NCBI GenBank assembly: GCA_017409475.1
Contig: JAFQSP010000003.1
Location: 248,001-312,000 of the forward strand
From: Clostridia bacterium
Lineage (GTDB): Bacteria; Bacillota; Clostridia; Oscillospirales; Acutalibacteraceae
Direction: 5' to 3'
DNA: 64,000 nt
The notes below the pieces were generated by a model. It saw nothing but the letters and a program-made list of their open reading frames with translations, was not told the origin of the DNA and did no database searches. Shown here one piece after another: positions 34,697-43,426 of the stretch. A program made the translations under genes and the position numbers. Numbering within the stretch: position 1 is the stretch's first letter; each line of letters opens with the position of its first letter.

Positions 34697-34747
34697 AACA
34701 AACGGCTGTTCTTATTTTTTAGTCAAAAAATAGAAGAGCCGCTTGTT
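34697..34747 (+). terminator. Imperfect long hairpin after murA
   Basis: Arms 34697-34720 and 34725-34747 pair over about 23 positions with a few bulges around a 4-base loop, followed by TTG. It begins right after the murA stop and precedes the walJ RBS; a terminator or attenuator. Confidence 0.6.
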
Positions 34748-34770
34748 TTGTATTTAACGAGGTATAAAAA

Positions 34771-35556
34771 ATGGTAAGATTCTGTCCCCTTTTCAGCGGA
34801 AGCAGCGGAAACAGTACATATATTTCAAATGCTTCATTTTCGATTCTAATTGATATCGGAGTCAGCGCAAAGGCGATTACCGATGCCCTTTTAAAAATCG
34901 GCTCAAAGCCTGATGAAATTGATGCAATATTCATTACCCATGAACACACCGACCACATTAAAGGGGTTCGTATATTTGCGTCAAAATTTGATATTCCCGT
35001 TTATGCTAACAAAGTAACGATGAACGAGCTTTTAAAGGATGAAAAATTTAAAACAAGTGTTGAATACCGTGTGATGAATAAATCGGTTGATATTAACGGT
35101 AATATAATTTCTGCCTTTTCCACACCTCATGACAGCGTCTCAAGCTGCGGATACCGAATTGAAACAAATGATAATCGTGTTATTACAGTTTGCACCGATA
35201 TTGGCTATGTCACTGAAGAAATACGAAATGCATTGAATGGCGCTGATATTATACTTTTTGAATCAAATCACGAAACAAATATGCTGATGAACGGTAGTTA
35301 TCCGTATCCGCTTAAACTACGAATCGCATCCGATACGGGTCACCTTTCAAACAGATGCTGTGCCGAAGAATTACCTCAACTTGTTAAAAGCGGAACAACG
35401 CGAATTGTTTTAGGTCACGTCAGCAAGGATAACAATACTCCCCTTTTAGCCGAAACAACGGCAACATCTACATTAAAAATGCATGGCTTTGAACGCGATT
35501 TAGACTATATCTTAACGGTTGCAAAGCCAAGCGGAAACGGAATTATAATTGTATAA
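34771..35556 (+). CDS. walJ: MBL-fold hydrolase, WalJ/YycJ-like
   Basis: Metallo-beta-lactamase-fold protein of 261 residues. It begins RFCPLFSGSSGNSTYI, a signature of the YycJ/WalJ group, then has the metal motif FITHEHTDHIKG, and later FESNHETNML, SDTGHLSNRCC and VLGHVSKDNN, all in the usual order. WalJ is linked to DNA damage/replication coordination in Bacillus, though walRK is not here. RBS GAGG 8 bases upstream. The stop overlaps the rlmH start by one base, a conserved pairing. Confidence 0.92.
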   Translation: MVRFCPLFSGSSGNSTYISNASFSILIDIGVSAKAITDALLKIGSKPDEIDAIFITHEHTDHIKGVRIFASKFDIPVYANKVTMNELLKDEKFKTSVEYRVMNKSVDINGNIISAFSTPHDSVSSCGYRIETNDNRVITVCTDIGYVTEEIRNALNGADIILFESNHETNMLMNGSYPYPLKLRIASDTGHLSNRCCAEELPQLVKSGTTRIVLGHVSKDNNTPLLAETTATSTLKMHGFERDLDYILTVAKPSGNGIIIV

Positions 35557-36038
35557 TGATTAAAGTATCAATAATCGCAGTTGGAAAATTAAAAGAAAAA
35601 TATTTTCGCGATGCCTGTGCCGAATATGAAAAAAGATTATCAGGCTATTGCAAACTCAATATAATTGAAATTGACGAAACCAAGTGTCCTTTCTCACCAT
35701 CGCAAGCTGAGATTAACAAGGTTATTGAAGGCGAAGGAGACAAAATACTTTCGAAAATACAAAAAGGTGCATATGTTATAACTATGTGCATTGAAGGAAA
35801 TCAAATCAGCTCAAATAAATTGGCTGACATGATTGAAAACGTTTCAGCATACGGTGACAGCCACATTGTATTTATAATCGGTGGGTCATACGGGCTATCT
35901 GATAGGGTTAAAAATATATCTAAATTCAGGCTTTCGATGTCACCGATGACCTTTCCACACATGATGGCTCGAATGATGATTTTGGAACAGATTTATCGAG
36001 CATTTATGATTAATTCCGGCTCTGAATACCATAAATAA
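35556..36038 (+). CDS. rlmH: 23S rRNA (pseudouridine1915-N3)-methyltransferase
   Basis: SPOUT-fold methyltransferase that modifies helix 69 of 23S rRNA. The 160 residues contain VGKLKEKYFRDACAEYEKRL, the knot motif FIIGGSYGLSDRVK and the C-terminal MTFPHMMARMMILEQIYRAFMINSGSEYHK pattern (positions about 127-160), which is nearly invariant. Length matches the family. Coupled to walJ by a TAATG overlap. Confidence 0.97.
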   Translation: MIKVSIIAVGKLKEKYFRDACAEYEKRLSGYCKLNIIEIDETKCPFSPSQAEINKVIEGEGDKILSKIQKGAYVITMCIEGNQISSNKLADMIENVSAYGDSHIVFIIGGSYGLSDRVKNISKFRLSMSPMTFPHMMARMMILEQIYRAFMINSGSEYHK

Positions 36039-36087
36039 ACTTTTTACTACTTTTTTTATATATTATAGTAGATTTTTTTAAATGAGT

Positions 36088-36105
36088 ATGTTATAATATT
36101 AACAA
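36088..36105 (+). promoter_or_regulatory. Rex-like operator overlapping the hyd operon -10
   Basis: The 18 bases match the Rex consensus TTGTTAANNNNTTAACAA at 12 of 14 fixed positions. They cover a TATAAT (36092-36097) that would serve as the -10 for the hydrogenase operon (its -35, TAGATT at 36069-36074, is weak). A second TTGTTTAACAA at 36125-36135 holds another full TTAACAA half-site. Rex releases DNA at high NADH, which would induce the hydrogenase. Confidence 0.55.
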
Positions 36106-36228
36106 TTATATTGGTATAGGTCTGTTGTTTAACAAATCTATGCTTGTATTTTAGCGTTTGGATATCAAATGCGGCATTAAATTTTGTATAATTTAAGTCG
36201 ATTTTCGACTGGAAAGGCAAGGAATTAT

Positions 36229-36723
36229 ATGTTAAAGAAAATCAGTTCGCTGCCGTTTAACGGCACGCCTGAGCAAGAGGCACAGCTTGTCAAATTCATT
36301 GACGGTATTCGCACTCAGCAGGGTTGCTTGATGCCCATCATGCAGGAAGCTCAGTCAATCTATGGCTACCTTCCCATTGAGGTTCAGCAAATTATTGCAA
36401 GAGAACTCGAAATCTCCGTTGAAGAAGTTTACGGCATTTCTACCTTCTATGCTCAGTTCGCTCTCTCACCGAAAGGCAAATATAATATCTCGGTTTGTCT
36501 CGGTACCGCTTGCTACGTAAAAGGTGCGCAGGCTCTTGTTGACAGAATCACTCAAATCCTTGGAATTGGTCCTGACGAATGCACATCAGACGGAATGTTC
36601 TCTCTTGAAGCTTGCCGTTGTATCGGTGCATGCGGTCTTGCTCCCGTACTCACCGTTAATGACGATGTTTACGGTCGCCTTGTCGAAAAGGATGTTGACG
36701 ATATTATCAAAAAATATCAGTAA
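36229..36723 (+). CDS. hydC: HydC / NuoE-like [2Fe-2S] subunit of bifurcating hydrogenase
   Basis: Thioredoxin-fold [2Fe-2S] subunit of the HydABC complex. The 164 residues from ATG 36229 have MPIMQEAQSIYGYLP, STFYAQFALSPKG, and the four cluster cysteines in SVCLGTACYVKG and EACRCIGACGLAP. AAGG sits just upstream of the ATG; a longer frame reaching 36184 has no ribosome binding site. First gene of the operon, behind a leader of about 125 bases with the Rex-like sites and a small inverted repeat. Confidence 0.93.
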   Translation: MLKKISSLPFNGTPEQEAQLVKFIDGIRTQQGCLMPIMQEAQSIYGYLPIEVQQIIARELEISVEEVYGISTFYAQFALSPKGKYNISVCLGTACYVKGAQALVDRITQILGIGPDECTSDGMFSLEACRCIGACGLAPVLTVNDDVYGRLVEKDVDDIIKKYQ

Positions 36724-36753
36724 TCAATTTGGCAATTTAAGGACTGATTATCA

Positions 36754-37296
36754 ATGCGTGAATTATCCCTTAATGTTCTCGATATTGTCCAAAATTCAAT
36801 TACCGCAAATGCTAACCTTATCGAAATTGAATTGATTGAGGATATAAATAATGATATTCTAAAAATCAATATTTTCGATAATGGAAAAGGCATGACCGAG
36901 GAGCAAATTAAAAGTGTCACCGACCCGTTCTATACTACAAGAACAACGCGAAAAATTGGTCTCGGCATTCCGCTATTTAAAATGGCGGCAGAAATGTCTG
37001 GAGGCACCTTTATAATCGAGTCAACGGTCGGCGTAGGAACAAAAATTTATACCAGCTATATTCATTCAAGCATCGACAGAATGCCGGTCGGGAACATTAA
37101 CGAAACGGTATCAATGCTTATCCGAATGAATCCTGATATTGATTTTATTTACACCCACGCATTTAATGAAAAAAGCTATTCCCTCGATACACGAGAATTA
37201 CGCGAACAGCTTGATGAAGTACCGCTCGATACCCCCGATGTAATCGATTGGATAAATGAATACTTAACGGAAAACGATTCAATGATTACAGTCTAA
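36754..37296 (+). CDS. Histidine kinase-like ATPase of the hydrogenase operon
   Basis: A 180-residue GHKL ATPase lacking a sensor or histidine phosphoacceptor domain. The N box is LNVLDIVQNSITANA, the G1 box IFDNGKGM, an F-box-like TDPFYTTRTTRKIGLG, and G2 LFKMAAEMSGG. Such genes regularly lie between hydC and hydB in Clostridia; the role is not established, but may be regulatory. The tail (about 120-180) is unlike kinases and could bind a partner. Confidence 0.85.
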   Translation: MRELSLNVLDIVQNSITANANLIEIELIEDINNDILKINIFDNGKGMTEEQIKSVTDPFYTTRTTRKIGLGIPLFKMAAEMSGGTFIIESTVGVGTKIYTSYIHSSIDRMPVGNINETVSMLIRMNPDIDFIYTHAFNEKSYSLDTRELREQLDEVPLDTPDVIDWINEYLTENDSMITV

Positions 37297-37332
37297 TCAT
37301 TTTATTAATAATTCAGAAACGGAGGATAAATA

Positions 37333-37704
37333 ATGAAATCTCTTGCTGAACTTAAAGCTATAAAAGAAAAGGCACAGGCTGAATTAGCAGCTCGTGAGAA
37401 CAATGTTGACGGAACTCGCGTTCTCGTTGGTATGGCTACCTGCGGTATCGCTGCCGGTGCACGTCCCATTCTCACAAAATTCGTTGGCGAAATCTCAAGA
37501 AGAGGAATCGCCAACGTAAAGGTAACTCAGACAGGTTGTATCGGTATTTGCCAGTACGAGCCGGTAGTTGAGGTTATTTTACCCGGTCAGGAAAAGGTTA
37601 CATACGTTAAAATGACCGAAGACAAGGTTGACAGAATCATCACCGAACATATCGTTAACGGCAAGGTTGTTGACGAATATACAATCGGTAACTGCAAGTT
37701 ATAA
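37333..37704 (+). CDS. Thioredoxin-fold [2Fe-2S] ferredoxin-like protein
   Basis: A 123-residue protein of the 2Fe-2S thioredoxin-like family. A helical N-terminus (1-25) precedes RVLVGMATCGIAAGARP, then VTQTGCIGICQYEPVVEVI. Cysteines are C37, C69, C73 and C121; the first half of the usual four-cysteine motif has only one Cys, so a standard [2Fe-2S] site needs C121 or another ligand. It is likely an extra electron-transfer subunit of the hydrogenase. RBS GGAGG. Confidence 0.85.
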   Translation: MKSLAELKAIKEKAQAELAARENNVDGTRVLVGMATCGIAAGARPILTKFVGEISRRGIANVKVTQTGCIGICQYEPVVEVILPGQEKVTYVKMTEDKVDRIITEHIVNGKVVDEYTIGNCKL

Positions 37705-37793
37705 TTTAGTTAAATAAACATCAATCGATTTACCATGCAAAATTGATTGAGATTTAAAAAATATGATAACTGCATGGAGAAATGGTGGAAATA

Positions 37794-39608
37794 ATGTATC
37801 GTTCACAAGTTCTCATTTGCGGCGGTACCGGATGTACATCATCAAACAGCCAGAAAATTATCGATGCAATGCAAGTTGCTCTCGATAAGGCCGGTCTTAA
37901 CGAAGAAGTAAAGGTTGTTAAAACCGGTTGTTTCGGCCTTTGTGCATTAGGTCCGATCGTAATAGTATATCCCGAAGGTTGTTTTTACAGCCGTGTAGAG
38001 GTAGAAGATGTTGAAGAAATCGTTAATGAGCATCTTCTCAAGGGCCGTATTGTTAAGCGCTTAATTTACAATGAAACACTTGATGTTGAAAATGACACAA
38101 TTAAGTCACTTAACGAAACTGCCTTCTATAAGACACAGCAGCGTATTGCATTACGTAACTGCGGTGTTATCAACCCTGAAAACATTGACGAATATATCGC
38201 AAACGACGGTTATGCCGCACTTGGTAAGGTTGTAACCGAAATGAAACCTGAGGAAGTTATTCAGACCATCCTTGATTCAGGTCTCCGTGGACGTGGTGGT
38301 GCCGGATTCCCGACCGGTCTTAAGTGGAAATTCGCTGCCGGAAACGACGCTGACCAGAAATACGTTTGTTGTAACGCTGACGAAGGTGACCCGGGTGCAT
38401 TCATGGACCGTTCGATTCTCGAAGGTGACCCGCATGCTCTTATCGAAGCTATGGCAATCGCCGGTTACGCTATCGGCGCTACTCAGGGCTACGTTTACGT
38501 TCGTGCTGAATACCCGATCGCTGTAAACCGTCTCCAAATCGCTATCGACCAGGCTCGTGAATACGGTCTCCTCGGCAACAATATTTTCGATTCTGATTTC
38601 AGCTTCGACCTCGGCGTCCGTCTTGGTGCAGGTGCATTCGTTTGCGGTGAAGAAACTGCACTTATGACCTCAATCGAAGGTAAACGCGGCGAGCCCCGTC
38701 CCCGTCCCCCGTTCCCTGCCGTAAAGGGACTTTTCGGCAAGCCGACCGTACTTAACAACGTTGAAACTTATGCAAATATTCCTCAGATTATCCTTAAGGG
38801 TTCCGATTGGTTCAATTCAATCGGTACCGAAAAGTCAAAGGGTACTAAGGTATTTGCTCTCGGTGGTAAAATCGAGCATACAGGACTTGTTGAAGTTCCG
38901 ATGGGAACCACTCTCCGTCAGATTGTTGAAGATATCGGCGGCGGTATTCCTAACGGCAAGAAATTCAAGGCTGCTCAGACAGGTGGTCCTTCAGGCGGAT
39001 GTATCCCGGCAAGTCTTATGGACGTTGAAATCGACTACGATAACCTCCTTGCTATCGGTTCGATGATGGGTTCAGGCGGACTTATCGTTATGGACGAAGA
39101 TACCTGTATGGTTGACATTGCTAAGTTCTTCCTTGAATTTACCGTTGATGAATCATGCGGTAAGTGTACTCCCTGCCGTATCGGTACAAGAAGAATGCTC
39201 GAAATTCTTAACAAAATTACCGATGGCAAGGCTACAATGGAAGACCTCGAAAAGCTCGAAGCTCTCTGCGATTACATCAAAGAAAATTCGCTTTGCGGTC
39301 TCGGCCAAACAGCTCCTAACCCCGTAATTTCTACATTAAAATATTTCCGCGATGAATATATTGCTCACATTGTTGACAAGAAATGTCCTGCAGGTGCATG
39401 TAAGAACCTTCTTAACTACAGCATCATTAAGGATAAGTGCTTCGGCTGTGGAATGTGCGCCAAGCAGTGTCCCGCTGACGCAATCAAGGTTACTGACTAT
39501 ATCGCACCCGGAAAGAAACTTGCTGCTTACGAAATTAATACAGAAAAATGTATTAAGTGTGGCGCTTGTGTTGCTTCATGTAAATTTAAGGCCATTATTA
39601 AGGAATAA
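37794..39608 (+). CDS. hydB: HydB / NuoF-like flavin subunit of bifurcating hydrogenase
   Basis: NADH- and FMN-binding subunit, about 604 residues. Domains in order: a thioredoxin-like [2Fe-2S] region (LICGGTGCTSSN, KTGCFGLCALG), the NuoF core with GLRGRGGAGFPTGLKW, CNADEGDPGAFMDR and GAGAFVCGEETALM, the cluster motif ESCGKCTPCRIGTRRM, and a C-terminal 2[4Fe-4S] ferredoxin (CFGCGMCAKQCP, CIKCGACVASCK). This is the HydB layout of trimeric bifurcating hydrogenases. ATG at 37794 has GGTGG upstream; an ATG at 37782 is also open. Codon usage is visibly GC-richer, typical of strong expression. Confidence 0.93.
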   Translation: MYRSQVLICGGTGCTSSNSQKIIDAMQVALDKAGLNEEVKVVKTGCFGLCALGPIVIVYPEGCFYSRVEVEDVEEIVNEHLLKGRIVKRLIYNETLDVENDTIKSLNETAFYKTQQRIALRNCGVINPENIDEYIANDGYAALGKVVTEMKPEEVIQTILDSGLRGRGGAGFPTGLKWKFAAGNDADQKYVCCNADEGDPGAFMDRSILEGDPHALIEAMAIAGYAIGATQGYVYVRAEYPIAVNRLQIAIDQAREYGLLGNNIFDSDFSFDLGVRLGAGAFVCGEETALMTSIEGKRGEPRPRPPFPAVKGLFGKPTVLNNVETYANIPQIILKGSDWFNSIGTEKSKGTKVFALGGKIEHTGLVEVPMGTTLRQIVEDIGGGIPNGKKFKAAQTGGPSGGCIPASLMDVEIDYDNLLAIGSMMGSGGLIVMDEDTCMVDIAKFFLEFTVDESCGKCTPCRIGTRRMLEILNKITDGKATMEDLEKLEALCDYIKENSLCGLGQTAPNPVISTLKYFRDEYIAHIVDKKCPAGACKNLLNYSIIKDKCFGCGMCAKQCPADAIKVTDYIAPGKKLAAYEINTEKCIKCGACVASCKFKAIIKE

Positions 39609-39626
39609 GAAAGGAGTGTGCCAATA

Positions 39627-41369
39627 ATGGAAAATGTTAATATTACAATAAACGGCATGCCCCTTAGCGTGCCTGCTAATTACACAATTCTCGAAGCTGC
39701 CAGAATGGCTGGAATCGAAATTCCTACCCTTTGTCACATGAGGGGTAAAAACGAAATCGGCGCTTGCCGTATTTGCGTTGTAGAAGTTGAAAGGGCTCGT
39801 TCACTCGTTGCTGCCTGCGTAATGCCTGTATCGGAAGGAATGGTTATCAAGACCAATTCACCCAAGGTTATGCAGTCAAGAAAAATGACAGTTGAGCTTC
39901 TTCTTTCAAACCACAATAGAAGCTGCTTACAGTGCGTACGTAGCGGTAACTGTGAGCTTCAAACACTCTCATACGAATTCGGTGTAGAAGATGCCGGTTG
40001 CTTCGACGGAGTTAAAACCGAATCTGTCGAAGACAAATCAGCTGCTCACCTCATTCGTGATAACTCAAAGTGTATCCTCTGCCGCAGATGTGTTGCAGCA
40101 TGTAAGACACAGACTGCAGTTATCGGAGCTAACAACCGTGGATTTGACTCTGCAATTGGCTCTGCATTCAATATGGATCTCAATGACGTTGCTTGTATCT
40201 CATGTGGTCAGTGTATCAATGTTTGCCCGACAGGCGCTCTCAGAGAAAGAGACGACACTCAAAAGGTATTTGACGCTATCAATGACCCGACAAAGCACGT
40301 TGTAATCCAGACTGCTCCTGCCGTTCGTGCCGCTCTCGGCGAAGAATTCGGCATGGAAATCGGAACAAACGTAGAAGGAAAAATGGTTGCAGCTCTTCGC
40401 AGACTTGGCTTTGATAAGGTATTTGATACCAACTTTAGCGCCGACCTTACAATTATGGAAGAAGCTACCGAATTCCTTGACAGAGTTCAGAATGGTGGTA
40501 CATTACCCCTTATCACATCATGCTCACCCGGCTGGATTAGATACTGCGAACAGTTCTATCCCGACATGATTGATAATCTTTCATCATGCAAGTCACCGCA
40601 GCAGATGTTCGGCGCAGTAATCAAGACATACTACGCTGAAAAGAACGGCATCGACCCGAAGGACATCTTCTCGGTATCTGTTATGCCTTGTACAGCTAAA
40701 AAATACGAAATTGCAAGAGATGACCAGTCAGCAGCAGGTGTTCCTGACCTCGACGCTACAATCACAACTCGTGAGCTTGCTCGTATGATTAAAAAGGCTC
40801 GCATCCAGTTCACAAAGCTTCCTGACGAAGAATTTGACAATCCGCTCGGTGCTGATACCGGTGCAGCTGTTATCTTCGGTGTTACAGGTGGCGTTATGGA
40901 AGCAGCTCTCCGTACAGCTGTTGATACCCTCACCGGTAAGGACAACGAAAACTATGAATTCACCGAAGTTCGTGGTCTTGAAGGCGTAAAGGAAGCTACC
41001 TACAACGTAAACGGACTTGAAATTAACGTTGCAGTAGCAAGCGGCGCTGACAATGCGAAGAAGGTTCTTGACGCAGTTAAGAACGGTGAAAAGAACTATC
41101 ACTTCATCGAAATCATGGGTTGCCCCGGCGGATGTATCAATGGCGGCGGTCAGCCGATTCACACCCAGAGCGAATGGGCAACTATCGACATCAAGGCTCT
41201 TCGTGCAAAGGCTCTTTATGATCAGGATAAATCAATGGCTATCAGAAAGTCTCATAAGAACCCGATGATAAAGACCATCTATGATGAGTACTTCGAAAAG
41301 CCCGGTAGCCACAAGGCACATAAGATTCTCCACACATCTTACAAGGCTCAGACAAACACAATAAAATAA
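39627..41369 (+). CDS. hydA: [FeFe] hydrogenase catalytic subunit HydA
   Basis: Catalytic H2-producing subunit, 580 residues. An N-terminal [2Fe-2S] domain (to about 80) leads to a His-ligated [4Fe-4S] (HNRSCLQCVRSGNC), two [4Fe-4S] clusters (CILCRRCVAAC, CISCGQCINVC), and the H-domain with all three motifs intact: TSCSPGW (C299), MPCTAKKYE (C355) and EIMGCPGGCINGGGQ (C499, C503). A small SSU-like C-terminus follows. Together with HydB and HydC it fits the NADH/ferredoxin bifurcating enzyme. ATG at 39627 has AAAGGAG 10 bases upstream. A terminator follows. Confidence 0.97.
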   Translation: MENVNITINGMPLSVPANYTILEAARMAGIEIPTLCHMRGKNEIGACRICVVEVERARSLVAACVMPVSEGMVIKTNSPKVMQSRKMTVELLLSNHNRSCLQCVRSGNCELQTLSYEFGVEDAGCFDGVKTESVEDKSAAHLIRDNSKCILCRRCVAACKTQTAVIGANNRGFDSAIGSAFNMDLNDVACISCGQCINVCPTGALRERDDTQKVFDAINDPTKHVVIQTAPAVRAALGEEFGMEIGTNVEGKMVAALRRLGFDKVFDTNFSADLTIMEEATEFLDRVQNGGTLPLITSCSPGWIRYCEQFYPDMIDNLSSCKSPQQMFGAVIKTYYAEKNGIDPKDIFSVSVMPCTAKKYEIARDDQSAAGVPDLDATITTRELARMIKKARIQFTKLPDEEFDNPLGADTGAAVIFGVTGGVMEAALRTAVDTLTGKDNENYEFTEVRGLEGVKEATYNVNGLEINVAVASGADNAKKVLDAVKNGEKNYHFIEIMGCPGGCINGGGQPIHTQSEWATIDIKALRAKALYDQDKSMAIRKSHKNPMIKTIYDEYFEKPGSHKAHKILHTSYKAQTNTIK

Positions 41370-41382
41370 TTACAACATAACG

Positions 41383-41418
41383 ATTAAAGGGTTAGTTTTA
41401 ATTAACTAACCCTTTAAT
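41383..41418 (+). terminator. Terminator of the hydrogenase operon
   Basis: A perfect 15-base stem (41383-41397/41404-41418) with a 6-base loop, followed by TTTTTG, 14 bases after the hydA stop. Confidence 0.92.
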
Positions 41419-41436
41419 TTTTGTATATTTGACCAG

Positions 41437-41465
41437 TTGTAATTGTTGTGCATGTATTATATAAT
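41437..41465 (+). promoter_or_regulatory. Promoter of the glycosyltransferase-helicase loader operon
   Basis: TTGTAA (41437-41442) and TATAAT (41460-41465), spacer 17 bases. Confidence 0.6.
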
Positions 41466-41496
41466 ATAGTTAACTATGTTTATGGAGGTGTGCTTA

Positions 41497-42501
41497 GTGG
41501 TACCAAAGGTTTCGTTCATTATAATCGCATATAATGCCGTAGCACATCTTAATAATATTTTAGACGACCTGCAAAAACAGACATTTTACCATAATGCAGT
41601 TGAAGTAATTCTCGTTAACAGTAATTCAACCGATAAAACCGCCAAAATGTTTGAAAAATTTAAAAATAATAACGATTTTTCGTGCTGTAAAGTCCTCGAA
41701 AATCCGAAAAAAGTACTTCCTGCTGGCTGGAATATCGCACTCGATAACGCTGAAGGAGAAATTATACTTCGCGTAGATGCTCATTCGAGAATACCAAACG
41801 ATTTTATCGAAAAAAACGTCAAAAATATTGAAAACGGCGAAGATATTGTAGGCGGTCAACGTATTACCGTATTTGATAGTGATTCAAGATGGAAGGCTGC
41901 TCTTGCAGCAGCTGAAAGCTCAGCTTTCGGAAGCGGAATTGCTGTTTACCGCCGAAAATTTGAAAAGCAGTATACCGTTACACTTGCTCACGCAGCTTAT
42001 AAAAAATCTGTTTTCGATAAAGTGGGACGTTATAACGAAACGCTTCGCCGAACAGAAGACAACGATATGCATTACCGAATGAGAAGGGCGGGATATAAAT
42101 TCTGCCTCTGTGACGATATTGTTTCATACCACCACGTAAGAAGCAATCTAAAAACCATGCTTAAACAAAAATACGGAAACGGATATTGGATTGGTCTGAC
42201 TATGTCGGTTCAGCCAAAATGCTTTTCGCTATATAACTTTGTTCCGTTTTTGTTTGTACTTGCACTCATTGGTTGTTCAATATTTTCAATTGTTTCAGTA
42301 TTACCGCTAATTTTGCTTTTATCCCTCTACTTTACTGCGGCGATACTGTACGGCATAAAATCATTAACCTATAAAAGCAACCGACACTTCCCCTACCCAC
42401 TATTTCCGATATTTTTCCTAATGCATTTGTTTTACGGAATTGGAACATTGGTCGGAATAATCGCAATCCCCTATTTTAAACATAAAAACAAAGAGGTATA
42501 A
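41497..42501 (+). CDS. Family 2 glycosyltransferase with C-terminal membrane segments
   Basis: A GT-A-fold transferase of 334 residues, similar in layout to ExoA-type surface polysaccharide enzymes. It starts VPKVSFIIIAYNAVAHLNN, has the DxD-type RVDAHSRIP, the acceptor loop TLAHAAYKKSVF, and catalytic RRTEDNDMHYRM near residue 185. Three hydrophobic helices fill about 235-330. GTG at 41497 is set by GGAGGTG 6 bases upstream; upstream ATGs at 41476/41482 overlap that site. One base separates it from the DnaD-like gene. Confidence 0.87.
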   Translation: MVPKVSFIIIAYNAVAHLNNILDDLQKQTFYHNAVEVILVNSNSTDKTAKMFEKFKNNNDFSCCKVLENPKKVLPAGWNIALDNAEGEIILRVDAHSRIPNDFIEKNVKNIENGEDIVGGQRITVFDSDSRWKAALAAAESSAFGSGIAVYRRKFEKQYTVTLAHAAYKKSVFDKVGRYNETLRRTEDNDMHYRMRRAGYKFCLCDDIVSYHHVRSNLKTMLKQKYGNGYWIGLTMSVQPKCFSLYNFVPFLFVLALIGCSIFSIVSVLPLILLLSLYFTAAILYGIKSLTYKSNRHFPYPLFPIFFLMHLFYGIGTLVGIIAIPYFKHKNKEV

Positions 42502-42502
42502 T

Positions 42503-43414
42503 ATGGATTTTGCGCTGAATCAAGAGCATTTTCTTAACATGTTTGCGGTGCCGACCGTTGTTACTGACAAGCATCTTAAATTATCAAACGAAGCTCAGCT
42601 AAAAGTATTACTGTATATATTAAAAAACGGCATCCAGAACTATGATATTGAAAGCATAAAAAGGGCAACAGGCCTTAACGAAAGAGATATAAACGACTCG
42701 ATAACATACTGGATAAATAATGGAGTTTTTGTCGCCGTCGGAACAAAGACCGAGCCTAAAACTACTGAAAAAAAGACAGCAGTATTAAACATTCAAAAGC
42801 CCTCGCGTGACGAAATAACAAAGCGTGGTATTGAGGACGAAAACATTGCATTTTTATTACAGCAGGCTCAAATTAAATTCGGCCGTATGCTTAAACAAAA
42901 CGAGGCGTCAACTCTCGTTTGGCTTTATGATAACGAAGGCCTCAACGTATCTGTTATTCTTATGATAATCGAATATGCTTTAAGCGAAGACCGCTTGACA
43001 GCCGGGTTTATCGAACAAACGGCAGTTAAATGGATAAACGACGGCGTAACAGACGTTCAATCAGCCGATAAGCAAATTGTAAAAATGCGCAACGAATCTC
43101 AGGCATGGAAAACGGTATGTGCGGTTATGGGAATTGAAAAAAGAAAGCCCAGCAAAAAGGAAATGGAAGCTGTCATGAACTGGGTTTCAGAATGGAAATT
43201 CAGTCGCGAAATGCTCAAGGCTGCTTATGACGAATGTGTTGACCACACACACAAATACAGCTGGCAGTATATTAACTCCATTCTTTTGGCATGGCATAAG
43301 AATGGAATTAAGACAATTGAGGATATAAGTAAAAAAACCGAAAATAAAAAAATAGAAAAAGAAAAAGAATCATACAGCATTGATGAAATTGAAAAAATTC
43401 TTTTTGGCAATTAA
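42503..43414 (+). CDS. DnaD/DnaB-like primosomal protein
   Basis: Replication-initiation protein with DnaD domains, 303 residues. The N-terminal winged-helix half (about 25-80) has LSNEAQLKVLLYILKNG, and two DnaD C-terminal-type helical modules follow (residues about 115-180 with LLQQAQIKFGRMLKQNEASTLVWLYDNEG, and 205-275). The C-terminus is a charged tail with SYSIDEIEKILFGN. It is followed after 12 bases by a DnaC/DnaI-like ATPase, so the pair likely loads the replicative helicase. Confidence 0.88.
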   Translation: MDFALNQEHFLNMFAVPTVVTDKHLKLSNEAQLKVLLYILKNGIQNYDIESIKRATGLNERDINDSITYWINNGVFVAVGTKTEPKTTEKKTAVLNIQKPSRDEITKRGIEDENIAFLLQQAQIKFGRMLKQNEASTLVWLYDNEGLNVSVILMIIEYALSEDRLTAGFIEQTAVKWINDGVTDVQSADKQIVKMRNESQAWKTVCAVMGIEKRKPSKKEMEAVMNWVSEWKFSREMLKAAYDECVDHTHKYSWQYINSILLAWHKNGIKTIEDISKKTENKKIEKEKESYSIDEIEKILFGN

Positions 43415-43426
43415 AAGGAGGAAATT

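Noticed and set aside
40728..41162. A 144-codon open frame antisense to hydA
   Set aside because: Shadow of hydA codon bias; hydA motifs are intact across the same bases.
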